A DNA stretch of 64,000 nt from DAIMFL01 sp964372215. GTDB taxonomy: Bacteria > Pseudomonadota > Alphaproteobacteria > Dongiales > Dongiaceae. The translations under genes and the position numbers were made by a program. Where the stretch lies: NCBI GenBank assembly GCA_964372215.1, contig CAYJQC010000017.1, forward strand, positions 1 to 64,000, given 5' to 3'. Shown here piece by piece: positions 25,234-35,243 of this stretch; within the stretch, counting starts at the first letter, position 1, and the number at the start of each line of letters is the position of its first letter. A model generated the notes under the pieces. It worked only from the letters and a program-made list of their open reading frames with translations. It was not told where the DNA came from and did not search any database.

Positions 25234-28002
25234 TCAGGCCTGCCCGTTCTGCACGGCGAGGATCGCGGCGCGGACGCGGTCAGGAGTCGCGGGCACGCGC
25301 CTGATGCGCGCGCCGGTCGCGTCGTGGATCGCATTCAGGACCGCCGGCGCGGTCGGAATCAGCGCCTGCTCGCCGATGCCCTTGGCGCCGTACGGGCCGA
25401 CCGGCGACGGGTCCTCGATCAGGATCGACTCGACCGGCGGCAAGTCGCCGGCGGTGGGGATCAGGTAGTCGTGCAGGTTCTCGCTCCTGCCGGGGAAGAA
25501 CTCCTCCATCAGAGCGAGGCCCAGCCCTTGCGCCGCGCCGCCCTCGATCTGGCCCTCCACCAGGGTCGGGTTGATCGCGCGACCGACATCGTGGGCGGCG
25601 ACCAGGCGCAACAGCTTCACCGTGCCGAGCTCCATGTCGACCTCGACCACCGCCAGATGGGCGCCGAAGCCGTAGACGGCATAGGGGATGCCCTGGCCGT
25701 TCGCGTCCAGCGTCGTGGTCGGCGGATTGAAGGTTTCCTCGGCGAGGAAGACATAGCCGCGGGCGTCGCGCGGCATGTCCGACAGGATCAGGCGGCGCTC
25801 GTGATCGCCGTCACGCACCACCAGCCAGCCTTCGCCGAACTCGATTCCCGCGCTCTCGCCGGCATTGGCGGCGCGCAGGATGCCGGCCCGCAGGGCGCGG
25901 CCTGCAAGCTCAGCCGCCTTGCCGGTGACGAAGGTCTGGCGCGAGGCGGAGGTCTTGCCGCAATCGGGCGTGAGGTCGGTGTCGGGCGCCACCAGGTCGA
26001 TGCGCTCGACGCCGATACCGAGTGCGTCGGCACAGATCTGCGCTATGACCGTGTTCGAGCCTTGACCGATATCGACCGCGCCCTGATGCAGCGATAGGCG
26101 TGCGTCGGCCCGTAGCCCTACGCGCATGGTCGACGGGTTGGGCAGCGAGGTGTTGCCGCAGCCGTACCACATACCGGCGACGCCGACGCCCCGGCGCGTC
26201 GGCCGGCGGTTGCCGCTGTTGAAGGTCGCGACCTCGGCGCGCGCCGTCGCCCAGCGCGGTCGCAGCGCCTCGAGACAGGCGCGGATGCCGACGCCTTCGC
26301 CGATCACCTGGCCGGTCACGGTCGGCTGTGCCGGCGACAGCGCGTTCAGGATACGGAACTCCAGGCGGTCCAGGCCGAGCCTGTCGGCCAGTTCGTCGAA
26401 CAGCTGCTCCTGCGCCAGCGTGGTCTGCGGCACGCCGAAGCCGCGGAAGGCGCCCGATGGTACCTGGTTGGTATGGATCGCTCGGGACAACGCCCGGTAA
26501 TGCGGCACGAAATAGGGACCGGAGGCGTGGACGGGAACCCGGTTGGCGACGGTCGGGCCCCAGGACGAATAAGCGCCGGTGTCGAAGTCGCCGGCGAAAT
26601 CGATCGCCGTCAGCTTGCCGTCGGCGCCGGCGCCGACCCGCATACGGATGCGCGAGGGATGGCGCTTGGTCGAACTCTTGATCGACTCGGTGCGCGAATA
26701 GACCATGCGCACTGGCTTGTCCACGACCCACGCTGCCAGCGCCACGAAGGGCTGCACCGACATGTCGAGCTTCGAGCCGAAGCCGCCGCCGACCGCGGTC
26801 GGGATGATGCGCACCGACTCCTCGGGAATCCCCAGGATCTTGGCGATGTCGTCGCGGTTCATGTACGGCGCCTGGGTGCAGACCTGGACCTCGATGCGCC
26901 CGCCGACCCGCCGCGCGAAGCCGGCCTCGGGCTCGATATAGGCGTGCTCGACGAAGCCGGTCTCGAACGTGCCCTCGACGACCACGGCTGCGATCGCAAG
27001 GGCCGCGTCGACATCGCCGCGCGCCACGCGACCGCCGGTCAGGATGTTGCCGGCGCGGTTGCCGTGGATCCTCGGAGCGTCGGCGGCGAGGGCGGCGTCG
27101 ATGGAAAGATGCGCCGGCAGCTCCTCCCAGGTCACCGGAAAGGCATCGAGGTCGAGCGCCTCGATCGTGGCGGGGTCGCCGACCACCGCCGCCACCGCCT
27201 CGCCGCGGAAGCGCGCCTCGGCTTCGGCAAACACCGGCTGGTCGGCAAAGGGCGGGATCACGCCGAAGCAGTTGACGCCCGGCACGTCGGCAGCGGTGAG
27301 CACGCGCTGGATTCCGGGATGGGCGGCGACGAAGCCGTCGAGATCGCCGAAACGGAAGCGCGCGTGGTGATGCGGGCAGCGGACGGCGCGCAGGAGCAGC
27401 GCATCCGCCGGCATCTCGTCGGCGCCGAAGATCTCGCTGCCGTCGACCTTGCGCCGGCCGTCCACGCGCCGGATGCGGCTGCCGACTGCGGCGCCGGCCT
27501 GGGGCAGGGTCTCCGGCGGGGTGTCCTGACCTGCGTCCAGCACGGCGGCGACGATCTTGCGATATCCGGTGCAGCGGCACAGTACGCCGCCGATCGCGTC
27601 CATCACCTGGGCTTCGTCCGGTGCCGGCACCCGCGCCAGGAGGTCGGTCGCCGCCACCAGCATGCCGGGCGTGCAGATGCCACATTGCGCCGCGCCGTGG
27701 CGCAGGAACGAGTCCTGCAGGCGCCGGGTTGCCGGCGCGGACTCGCTCAGGCCCTCGATGGTCTCGATCCGGCGGTCCGCGACCTGGCCGACCGCGACCA
27801 GGCAGGCGCAGACCGGCGCGCCGTCGAGCAGCACGGTGCAGGCCCCGCAATCGCCGGCGTCGCAGCCGACCTTGGTCCCGGTCAGGCCGAGAAGTTCGCG
27901 CAGCGCCTTGCTCAACCGCATGCCGGGATCGGCATGCAGGCCGATCTTGCGGCCGTTGAGGGTGAAGCCGGTGGCGAGCTCGGGGCGGTCCATCGTGCTC
28001 AT
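25234..28002 (-). CDS. Fused 2Fe-2S / molybdopterin hydroxylase (xanthine dehydrogenase family)
   Basis: A 922-residue fusion of the small iron-sulfur subunit and the large molybdopterin subunit. The first ferredoxin-like cluster uses Cys47, 52 and 55 (GCDAGDCGACTV). The second has CGICTPGM and CRCTGY. The Mo-binding part starts near residue 180 (RIRRVDGRRKVDGSEIFGAD) and includes GGGFGSKLDMSVQP and PSGAFRGFGVPQT. Such enzymes hydroxylate N-heterocycles with water as oxygen source. Its place directly before the 6-hydroxynicotinate reductase homologue suggests it makes that enzyme's substrate (for example nicotinate 6-hydroxylation). Overlaps the FAD-subunit stop by ATGA. Confidence 0.88.
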   Translation of the reverse strand: MSTMDRPELATGFTLNGRKIGLHADPGMRLSKALRELLGLTGTKVGCDAGDCGACTVLLDGAPVCACLVAVGQVADRRIETIEGLSESAPATRRLQDSFLRHGAAQCGICTPGMLVAATDLLARVPAPDEAQVMDAIGGVLCRCTGYRKIVAAVLDAGQDTPPETLPQAGAAVGSRIRRVDGRRKVDGSEIFGADEMPADALLLRAVRCPHHHARFRFGDLDGFVAAHPGIQRVLTAADVPGVNCFGVIPPFADQPVFAEAEARFRGEAVAAVVGDPATIEALDLDAFPVTWEELPAHLSIDAALAADAPRIHGNRAGNILTGGRVARGDVDAALAIAAVVVEGTFETGFVEHAYIEPEAGFARRVGGRIEVQVCTQAPYMNRDDIAKILGIPEESVRIIPTAVGGGFGSKLDMSVQPFVALAAWVVDKPVRMVYSRTESIKSSTKRHPSRIRMRVGAGADGKLTAIDFAGDFDTGAYSSWGPTVANRVPVHASGPYFVPHYRALSRAIHTNQVPSGAFRGFGVPQTTLAQEQLFDELADRLGLDRLEFRILNALSPAQPTVTGQVIGEGVGIRACLEALRPRWATARAEVATFNSGNRRPTRRGVGVAGMWYGCGNTSLPNPSTMRVGLRADARLSLHQGAVDIGQGSNTVIAQICADALGIGVERIDLVAPDTDLTPDCGKTSASRQTFVTGKAAELAGRALRAGILRAANAGESAGIEFGEGWLVVRDGDHERRLILSDMPRDARGYVFLAEETFNPPTTTLDANGQGIPYAVYGFGAHLAVVEVDMELGTVKLLRLVAAHDVGRAINPTLVEGQIEGGAAQGLGLALMEEFFPGRSENLHDYLIPTAGDLPPVESILIEDPSPVGPYGAKGIGEQALIPTAPAVLNAIHDATGARIRRVPATPDRVRAAILAVQNGQA

Positions 28003-28829
28003 CCGACGAGGCAGGCTTCGAGGGCGCGGGCGACCAGTGTGCGCGCTGCCTCGCGGCGATAGGCTGCGCCGGCCCGGACGTCGTCGATCGGCGACAGACC
28101 GGCCAGATGCACCGGGGACACCAAGTCGCCGATCCCCGGCTCGAACGGCACGCCGACCAGTGCGCGCTCGAGCGCCGGCAGGCGCTGGGCGACCGCCGAG
28201 CAGGCGCCGATGGCGATGCGCGCCTGGGCGACCCGGCTCCGGCGGTCCGGCTCCAGCACCGCCGCGACCATGGCGATCGAGATCACGAGATAGCGTCTGG
28301 CACCGAGCTTCAGGAAGGCCGAGGGGCCATCGATGCCGCGCGGGACGACGATCGCCGAGAGGATCTCGTTCGCCTGCCGCAGGGTCCGGCGGTTGCCGGT
28401 GATGAAGGCGGCGAGGGGCAGGCGGCGGGTGTCGCTGCGCGATGCCAGCTCGACCTCGGCGTCGAGCGCCAGGAGCGGCGGCACGCCGTCGGCGGCCGGC
28501 GAGGCGTTGCAGAGGTTGCCGGCGACGGTGCCGCGGTTCTGGATCTGGATCGATCCGACCTCGCGCGCGGCGGCCTTGAGCGCGTCGAAGCAGGGCGGCA
28601 GCGGCGCCGCGATCACCTCGCTCCAGGTGGTGCGCCCGGCGATGCGGATCTCGTCGGTGCCGATCGAAATCCCCGCCAGCTCGGGAATCGCGGTGATGTC
28701 GAGGATCGGCGCACGCGCCGGGCGCTCGCCGAGCGCCGGAAAGAAATCGGTGCCGCCGGCGAGGATCTGGATCCCCGGCGTTTCCAGCGCGGCGACCGCA
28801 TCGCGCAATGTGCGAGGCCTCAGAAACAA
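27999..28829 (-). CDS. FAD-binding subunit of the molybdenum hydroxylase
   Basis: A 276-residue CoxM/FAD-domain protein, partner of the fused 2Fe-2S/Mo protein. FAD-binding motifs: ILAGGTDFFPALGE and IQNRGTVAGNLCNASPAAD. No ATG fits; a TTG at 28829 gives the family N-terminus (FLRPRTLRDAVAAL) and has GGAGG 8 nt upstream, so I start there. It is the first gene of the minus-strand operon FAD - hydroxylase - hnr - UPF0280 - AA_synth x2 - marR, transcribed divergently from a membrane-protein gene. Confidence 0.87.
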   Translation of the reverse strand: MFLRPRTLRDAVAALETPGIQILAGGTDFFPALGERPARAPILDITAIPELAGISIGTDEIRIAGRTTWSEVIAAPLPPCFDALKAAAREVGSIQIQNRGTVAGNLCNASPAADGVPPLLALDAEVELASRSDTRRLPLAAFITGNRRTLRQANEILSAIVVPRGIDGPSAFLKLGARRYLVISIAMVAAVLEPDRRSRVAQARIAIGACSAVAQRLPALERALVGVPFEPGIGDLVSPVHLAGLSPIDDVRAGAAYRREAARTLVARALEACLVG

Positions 28830-28867
28830 GGGCAGCGCCTCCGACTCCGCACCGCTTCGGAAATTGC

Positions 28868-28885
28868 CGTTAGTTGGTGTACAAA
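28868..28885. promoter_or_regulatory. Candidate operator in the divergent hydroxylase / membrane-protein promoter
   Basis: CGTTAGT (28868-28874) followed by TGTACAAA (28878-28885) in a 135-bp divergent interval. TGTACAAA recurs at 30484-30491 ahead of the binding-protein gene. The inverse complement of CGTTAGT occurs at 18713-18719 ahead of enamidase. Recurrence at three promoters of one candidate pathway is what makes the site notable. Confidence 0.35.
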
Positions 28886-28964
28886 TGATCCCTGCGCCTC
28901 GGCACACTGTCAAGCCGATGCTGGCTTGGCGGTGGGAACCGCAGCGGAAGGGGGAGAGCCGATC

Positions 28965-30431
28965 GTGCCGGTGTTCTTGTGTCACGCCGCCGCTGTGCGA
29001 CGCCTGACATGGCGGTTCGCAGCCCTGCTGCCGACCCTCGCCTGCGCCAGCCCGGCCTTCGCCCACACGGGCGAGCGCGGCATCGTCCTGCTGCTGCCCA
29101 CCCAGTACTACATCGCCGGCGGCACCTTCGCCGTCGCCGCCTCGTTTCTCGTGCTGCTGTTCGTGCCGGATGGCTTTGCGCGGCGCGTCGCTGGCTGGCG
29201 GCTCGGCTTGGCGGCTCTGCCGGGGCTGCGGTCGAGCCTGCCGAGCGGCATCGTGTTCGTGCTGCTTGGCCTATTGGCCGCGGCCGGGCTGGCGGGCAGC
29301 CGCGACCCGCTGAGCAATCCGCTGCCGCTGGTGGTGTGGACCCTGTGGTGGGTCGGGCTGACAATTCTACAAGCGATGGTTGGCGACCTCTGGGCACTGC
29401 TCAATCCCTGGATCGCACCCTATCGGCTGCTGCGCCGGCTGGACGGCAGGTCGGCGGCGGCCGACCGGCCGCCGCTCGACTATCCCGCGTGGCTGGGCTA
29501 CTGGCCGGCGGTCGCCGGGCTGCTGGCCTTCGGCTGGTTCGAGCTGGTCGATCCGGCGCCGGACGATCCGGCGCGGCTGGCCGTGGCGGCGATCGTCTAC
29601 AGCGCGGCGACCCTGGTCGGGATGCTGCTGTTCGGCGAGCGCGTCTGGCTGGCGCGCGCCGAGTGCTTCACTGTGTTTTTCGGCTTCGTCGCCCGGCTGG
29701 CGCCGCTCCGCCTGCTACCGTCCGACCCCGCCACACCCGGCCGGCGCCGGCTGGTCCTGACCTTCCCGGGCGCCGGGCTCGCCGACGCGGAGATGCTGCC
29801 GGCGAGCGGCGTCGCCTTCGTGCTCTTGACCCTCGCCACCGTCTCCTTCGACGGGCTCGACAAGACATTCTGGTATCTCGGCCTCAATGGCATCAATCCG
29901 CTGGAGTTTCCGGGCCGCACCGCGCTGATGACGCAGAACAGCCTGGGGCTGCTGGCGATGTGGGCGGCGCTGGCGGGCGTCTATGTCCTGGCGATCGCCC
30001 TGGGCCGGCGCCTCGCCGCCGGCGATATCGGCTTCGCGGCGCTGTCGGGCCACCTGGTCCTGTCGATCCTGCCGATCTCGATCGGCTACCATCTTGCGCA
30101 CTACGTCACGGTGTTCCTGGTGAACGCCCAGTATGCGGCGAACGCCCTCGGCGACCCCTTTGGCCTCGGCTGGGACATGCTGGGTATCGGCAGACTCCCG
30201 ATCACCGTGTCGTTCCTGACCAATCTCGCGTCGGTGTCGGTGATCTGGAAGCTGCAGGCAGCGGCGGTCGTCGGGGGCCACATCCTGGCGGTCAGCCTGG
30301 CCCACATCATCGCCCTCCGCCGCCTCGGCAGCGGCCGGGCGGCGATCCTCAGCCAGCTGCCCCTGGCGCTGCTGATGGTCGGCTACACGCTGTTCGGTCT
30401 GTGGCTGCTGGCGACCCCGACCGCCGGCTGA
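28965..30431 (+). CDS. Multi-pass membrane protein (annotated elsewhere as fenitrothion hydrolase-like)
   Basis: A 488-residue integral membrane protein. After a possible signal or first helix (ending SPAFAHTGERG) there are roughly ten to eleven further hydrophobic segments. Landmarks are FLVLLFVPDGFARR, NPWIAPYRLLRRL, ARAECFTVFFGFVARLAPL, FDGLDKTFWYLG and GYHLAHYVTVFLVNAQYA. Similar proteins carry the label fenitrothion hydrolase, from memory, but I see no hydrolase motif. A GTG start at 28965 with AGGGGGAGAG is chosen. Divergent from the hydroxylase operon and just ahead of an ABC importer, so a transport or periplasm-facing function in the same pathway is plausible. Confidence 0.65.
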   Translation: MPVFLCHAAAVRRLTWRFAALLPTLACASPAFAHTGERGIVLLLPTQYYIAGGTFAVAASFLVLLFVPDGFARRVAGWRLGLAALPGLRSSLPSGIVFVLLGLLAAAGLAGSRDPLSNPLPLVVWTLWWVGLTILQAMVGDLWALLNPWIAPYRLLRRLDGRSAAADRPPLDYPAWLGYWPAVAGLLAFGWFELVDPAPDDPARLAVAAIVYSAATLVGMLLFGERVWLARAECFTVFFGFVARLAPLRLLPSDPATPGRRRLVLTFPGAGLADAEMLPASGVAFVLLTLATVSFDGLDKTFWYLGLNGINPLEFPGRTALMTQNSLGLLAMWAALAGVYVLAIALGRRLAAGDIGFAALSGHLVLSILPISIGYHLAHYVTVFLVNAQYAANALGDPFGLGWDMLGIGRLPITVSFLTNLASVSVIWKLQAAAVVGGHILAVSLAHIIALRRLGSGRAAILSQLPLALLMVGYTLFGLWLLATPTAG

Positions 30432-30483
30432 GCGTCGGCGTCGGGCCGATGTTGTCATTTGGCGGGCCGCATGATTTTATTTC

Positions 30484-30491
30484 TGTACAAA
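30484..30491. promoter_or_regulatory. TGTACAAA motif upstream of the binding-protein gene
   Basis: TGTACAAA in an AT-rich leader (TTTTATTTC on its left, GGTTTTTC on its right) 73 bp before the ABC binding-protein start; identical to the octamer at 28878-28885. The 133-bp interval 30432-30564 otherwise holds only promoter-like sequence. Confidence 0.35.
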
Positions 30492-30564
30492 CGGTTTTTC
30501 ACGACCGGAAGCCAGCGTCGGCCATCGGCGCGGCGAAACAGGGTCAAATGCTGGGAGCATCGAC

Positions 30565-31890
30565 ATGGATCACAGGAAATCTGGCAATTTCGGCAGCGCG
30601 CGCTCGTTGGTCACGCGCCGCAGCATCATCAAGGGGCTGGGCGCCGCTGTCGGCACCGCGACGGCCGCCGGGCTGATGCCTGGCGCCATGCGCTATGTCC
30701 AGGCGCAGAGTTCCGAACCGATCAGGATCGGCTTTCAATGCCATCGCACCGGTATCGGCGCCTCCTACGGCCGCTGGTACGAGCGCACGACCAACGCCGC
30801 GGTCAAGCTGATCAACGACGCCGGCGGTATCGCCGGCCGGCCGATCGAACTGATCATCGAGGATGACGGCACCGATCCCAAGCGCGGTGCCGAGGTGGTC
30901 GAGAAGTTCGCCTCCGAGCACAAGGTCGACGTCGTGTTCGGGACGCTGTTTTCCCATGTGGTGATCGGCTCGGCGCCGACGGCGGGTCGGCTCAAGATGC
31001 CGTATTTCGTGGTCAGCGAAGGTCACCACGTCGCCTCGGGCGAGCTCAATCGCTACGTCTTCCAGCCCGGCATCACCGACGTGCGCTCGCAGGTGATCTC
31101 GATGGCGCCGTGGGTTTCAGGCAATCTCGGCAAGAAGGTCACCATGATCTTCCCTGACTTCGCCTTCGGTCATGATCATCGCGACTATTTCTCCGCCGCC
31201 ATCGCCGCGCAGGGTGGCTCGGTCGCGGCGCTCATCCCGATCCCGCCGACCGAGAGCTCGTTCACGCGCTACTTTGCCCAGATCCCGGCGGATACCGAGG
31301 TCATTTACCACGTCATGGTGGGCCCAGGCGTGCTCACCTTCGTCAAGGAAATGGGCGAGCATTTCGGCTCCAGCCGGCCGGAGATCTTCGGCTTCATCGA
31401 TTCGCTCGAGGCGGTGAACATCGGCAGCCCGGGGCTCGAGTTCCTCGACGGCACCTATTTCTGGGAAGCCAACCCGCGCTATGCCCAGGCCGACCAGACT
31501 TCGTTCGACAAGTTCTACCGCGGCGCGGTCGGGGTCGATGGGAACGGCGCCTCGGTCGACGATGCCGGGGACATCGCCACCTATTCCCACATGTTCGGCT
31601 GCTGGGAGACGCTGTACGTCATCAAGGCGGCGATGGAGCAGAGCGGCTATCAGATGGCGGACGCCAAGGGCAAGGCCGGGCTGATCGAGGCGGTCGAGGC
31701 GATGACCGACTTCGCCGAGGGCAACGAGCACCCGCAGGGGAATAAGACTTTCGTCGGCCAGATCCACCAGGCATTCGGCCACCAGCACATCTCCAAGGTC
31801 GAGGGCGGCAGGCTCAACGTCGTGCACACCACCTCGATCGAGGACGGCATGTACGAACCGGAGGGGGACTACCGCACCCAGTCGCTCTAG
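30565..31890 (+). CDS. ABC transporter substrate-binding protein, branched-chain/amide type, Tat-exported
   Basis: A 441-residue type I periplasmic binding protein of the LivK/AmiC-like class. The N-terminus has a twin-arginine motif (TRRSIIKGLG) followed by a hydrophobic core and a cut near YVQAQS, so Tat export is likely. The mature start is PIRIGFQCHRTGIGASYG, and residues about 50-200 and 200-330 form the two lobes (KVDVVFGTLFSH, GKKVTMIFPDFAFG). It heads a complete binding protein-permease-permease-ATPase-ATPase set. A terminator-like hairpin follows it. The ligand is not evident from sequence; the neighbouring nicotinamidase and hydroxylase operon suggest a pyridine carboxylate or related compound. 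Confidence 0.88.
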   Translation: MDHRKSGNFGSARSLVTRRSIIKGLGAAVGTATAAGLMPGAMRYVQAQSSEPIRIGFQCHRTGIGASYGRWYERTTNAAVKLINDAGGIAGRPIELIIEDDGTDPKRGAEVVEKFASEHKVDVVFGTLFSHVVIGSAPTAGRLKMPYFVVSEGHHVASGELNRYVFQPGITDVRSQVISMAPWVSGNLGKKVTMIFPDFAFGHDHRDYFSAAIAAQGGSVAALIPIPPTESSFTRYFAQIPADTEVIYHVMVGPGVLTFVKEMGEHFGSSRPEIFGFIDSLEAVNIGSPGLEFLDGTYFWEANPRYAQADQTSFDKFYRGAVGVDGNGASVDDAGDIATYSHMFGCWETLYVIKAAMEQSGYQMADAKGKAGLIEAVEAMTDFAEGNEHPQGNKTFVGQIHQAFGHQHISKVEGGRLNVVHTTSIEDGMYEPEGDYRTQSL

Positions 31891-31911
31891 AGCGGTGCCG
31901 ATGACGGCAAG

Positions 31912-31940
31912 CCGGGGAGGGCGACACTCGCTCTCCCCGG
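31912..31940 (+). terminator. Intra-operon stem-loop between binding protein and permease genes
   Basis: A 13-bp stem with one G-U pair (31912-31924 with 31928-31940; arms CCGGGGAG and CTCCCCGG at the base, GCGA/TCGC at the tip) and a CAC loop, followed by TCCTTTTC. It would let the binding protein be made in excess over the membrane components by partial termination or by protecting the 3' end. Confidence 0.75.
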
Positions 31941-31976
31941 TCCTTTTCAGGACACATTCTGGCGACGAGTCCTAGC

Positions 31977-32858
31977 GTGAGCTTCGGGCCCCATCTGCTG
32001 CTCGCCCTGCTGGAAGGGACGGTCGCGGCCTTCGTGCTGGCGCTGACCGCGCTCGGCCTGTCGCTGGTGTTCGGCGTCATGCGCATCGTCAACGTCGCCC
32101 ATGGCGAGTTCTTCATGCTGGGCGCGGTGCTGGCCTGGGTGTTCAGCAGCCTGATCCCCGGCTCCCCCGCCCTCGGCTTCCTGCTGGCGCTGGTCGGCAG
32201 CCCGCTGGTGGTGGGGGCGGTCGCAGTCGCGGCCGATCGGCTGGTGTTGCGGCGTCTCGACTACGCGCCCGAGGCGACCATCGTCGCGACCATCGGCCTG
32301 CTCTACATCATCCAGCAGCTCGTGCTCACGTTCTATGGGCCCAACGCGAACCCGGTGGTGGCGCCGATCAATTTCCGGGTGGTGTTCCCGTGGTTCGGCT
32401 ATTCCGGCTACAAGCTGGTGGTGATCTGCGCCTCGGCGGCATTGCTGTTCGCCACCTGGTACACGCTGATGCGCACCCGGATTGGCCTCGTCATGCGGGC
32501 GACCCAGTTCGACCGCGAGACGGCGCAGAGCTTCGGCATTCCCGTCGACCGGGTCTATTCCCTGATCTTCGGGCTCGGCGCCATGCTCGCCGCGGTCGCC
32601 GGCGTCCTGGTCGTGCCGATCCAGCAGGCCCACTACCTGATGGGGCTGGATCCGCTGCTGCTCTCCTTCATCGTCGTCATCGTCGGCGGCCTGGGCAGCC
32701 TGCGCGGCACGCTGGTCGCCGCCTTCGTCATCGGCATCAGCGACGGCATCATTTCGGTGTTCTTCTCGCCGACGCTCGCCAAGATCATCGCCACGCTGTT
32801 CGTCGCCATGATCCTGGTGTTCCGGCCGAGCGGCCTGTTCGCGGGAAACAGCCGGTGA
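31977..32858 (+). CDS. livH: Branched-chain-type ABC transporter permease LivH
   Basis: A 293-residue permease with about eight membrane segments and the LivH landmarks LGLSLVFGVMRIVNVAHGEFFMLGA and YTLMRTRIGLVMRATQ. A GTG start at 31977 gives MSFGPHLLLALLEG. Ends in a GTGA overlap with livM. Part of the importer headed by the Tat-exported binding protein. Confidence 0.9.
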   Translation: MSFGPHLLLALLEGTVAAFVLALTALGLSLVFGVMRIVNVAHGEFFMLGAVLAWVFSSLIPGSPALGFLLALVGSPLVVGAVAVAADRLVLRRLDYAPEATIVATIGLLYIIQQLVLTFYGPNANPVVAPINFRVVFPWFGYSGYKLVVICASAALLFATWYTLMRTRIGLVMRATQFDRETAQSFGIPVDRVYSLIFGLGAMLAAVAGVLVVPIQQAHYLMGLDPLLLSFIVVIVGGLGSLRGTLVAAFVIGISDGIISVFFSPTLAKIIATLFVAMILVFRPSGLFAGNSR

Positions 32859-33801
32859 CGCGCGGCGCGGCGTCGCGCGCCTGGCTGCTGCATGCGGGGG
32901 TGATCGCGCTTTTGTTCGGCCTGCAGTTCGTGCTGCCGGATTATCACCATTCCAACCTGTCGAAGATCATGGTGATGGCGACGTTCGCCATCGGCTACAA
33001 CCTGCTGGTCGGATACACCGGCCTCCTGAGCCTGGGTCATGCGATGTTCTTCGCCGCCGGGCTGTACGGCGCCGGAATGACGGTCCACCATCTCGGCTTC
33101 GATCCCGTCTCGGGATTCGCGGCTGGGACGCTTGCCGGACTCGGCCTGTCGGTCGCGGTCGGCCTGGTCGCGCTCAGGACCACCGGCGTCTCGTTCATGA
33201 TCGTGACGCTGATGTTCGCCCAGGCCTGCTACCTGCTCACCCTCTATTTCGGCGACCTGACGCGCGGCGACGAGGGCTTCGTGCTCAAGGAGGAACTGCT
33301 GCGCGTCGCAGGGGTGAGCCTGATCCAGCCGGTGGCGCGCTACAATCTGGCGCTGCTTCTCTTTGTCGTCTGCCTGATCGGCTCGCTCGTCCTGGTGCGC
33401 TCCGCCATCGGCCGGGTCCTGGTCGCCGTGCGTGAGAACGAGCAGCGCACCGCCATGCTCGGCTATCACCCGTTTCGCTACAAGCTGCTGGCCCTGGCGA
33501 TCTCGGGCACGATGTCGGGCGCGGCCGGCGCCGCCTACGCCTTGCTGTTCACCTATGTCGGCTCGACCTTCGCCGCGATTCCATATTCGATCTTTCCGCT
33601 GCTCTGGGTGCTGATGGGTGGCGTCGGCACCACGCTCGGGCCGCTTCTGGGCACGGTCGTCATGTTCTACCTGGTCGACGTTTCCAGCGGCTACACCTCG
33701 AGCTACATGCTGTTCGTCGGTGCGGCGCTGGTGCTCCTGGTGCTGTGGGCGCCCAAGGGCATCCTCGGGACGCTGCGGCAAAAGTGGATCCCGTGGCTGC
33801 C

Positions 33802-33805
<4 letters not shown>
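32855..33805 (+). CDS. livM: Branched-chain-type ABC transporter permease LivM
   Basis: A 316-residue permease with the LivM hallmarks LLVGYTGLLSLGHAMFFAAG and VRENEQRTAMLGY-like VRENEQRTAML. About nine membrane segments. The GTG start overlaps the livH stop (GTGA); the end overlaps livG by ATGA. Forms the heterodimeric channel with LivH. Confidence 0.9.
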
Positions 33806-34532
<727 letters not shown>

Positions 34533-34536
<4 letters not shown>

Positions 34537-35243
34537 CTCTCGAGGTCGCCGCCATCGATTGCTACTACGGCAACGTGCAGGTGCTGCGCGGCCTGTCCCT
34601 CGAGCTCGCCGCCGGCGAAGTGCTGTGCCTGCTGGGTCGGAACGGCGCCGGCAAGACCACCACGCTCAAGGCGATCATGGGGCTGATCCGGCCGCGCGCC
34701 GGCAAGGTGATCCTGGACGGTATCGATCTCACCGCCCTGCCGGCGCACGAGATCCCCAAGCGCGGGATCGCCTATGTGCCCCAGGGCCGCCGCCTGTTCG
34801 CGGAACTCACCGTCGAGGAAAACCTGACGGTCGGGCTGATGACCCGCGGCCACGGCAGGAAGACGCTCGACCGCGTGCTGGAACTCTTTCCGATCCTGCG
34901 CGAAAGGTTCCAGCAGATCTCGGGCACGCTCTCCGGCGGCGAGCAGGAGATGCTGGCGGTCGCCCGTGCGCTCTGCGTCGAGCCCAAGGTGCTGCTGCTG
35001 GACGAGCCGACCGAGGGCCTGATGCCCAGCATGATCGCGACCATCCTCGACACCGTGAAGGTTCTCAAGGGGCAGGGGGTGGCGACGATCCTGGTGGAGC
35101 AGCGGGTCGAGGCGGCGCTCGCCGTCGCCGACCGCGTCACCTTCATCGAGAACGGCGTCGCCAGGGAGAGTGCGACACCCGCGAGCCTGCGCGCCGATCC
35201 GACGCTGCTGCATCACTATGTGGGCGTTGGACTAAAGGGCTAG
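34533..35243 (+). CDS. livF: Branched-chain-type ABC transporter ATP-binding protein LivF
   Basis: A 236-residue ATPase. Walker A is GRNGAGKTT, Walker B LLLDEPTEGLMP, with LSGGEQEMLAVARAL as signature and YVPQGRRLFAELTVEENL typical of LivF. The start overlaps livG by ATGA. The 3' end overlaps the 3' end of the convergent nicotinamidase gene by 4 nt. Confidence 0.92.

Noticed and set aside
24030..25304. A 424-codon plus-strand frame inside hnr
   Set aside because: Shadow frame rich in His/Gly/Arg; hnr has the cysteine motif and coupling to neighbours.
25234..28829. Xanthine dehydrogenase
   Set aside because: Domain family is shared, but the FeS-Mo fusion with a separate FAD subunit and linkage to a 6-hydroxynicotinate reductase homologue fit another N-heterocycle better; no purine-catabolism genes are adjacent.
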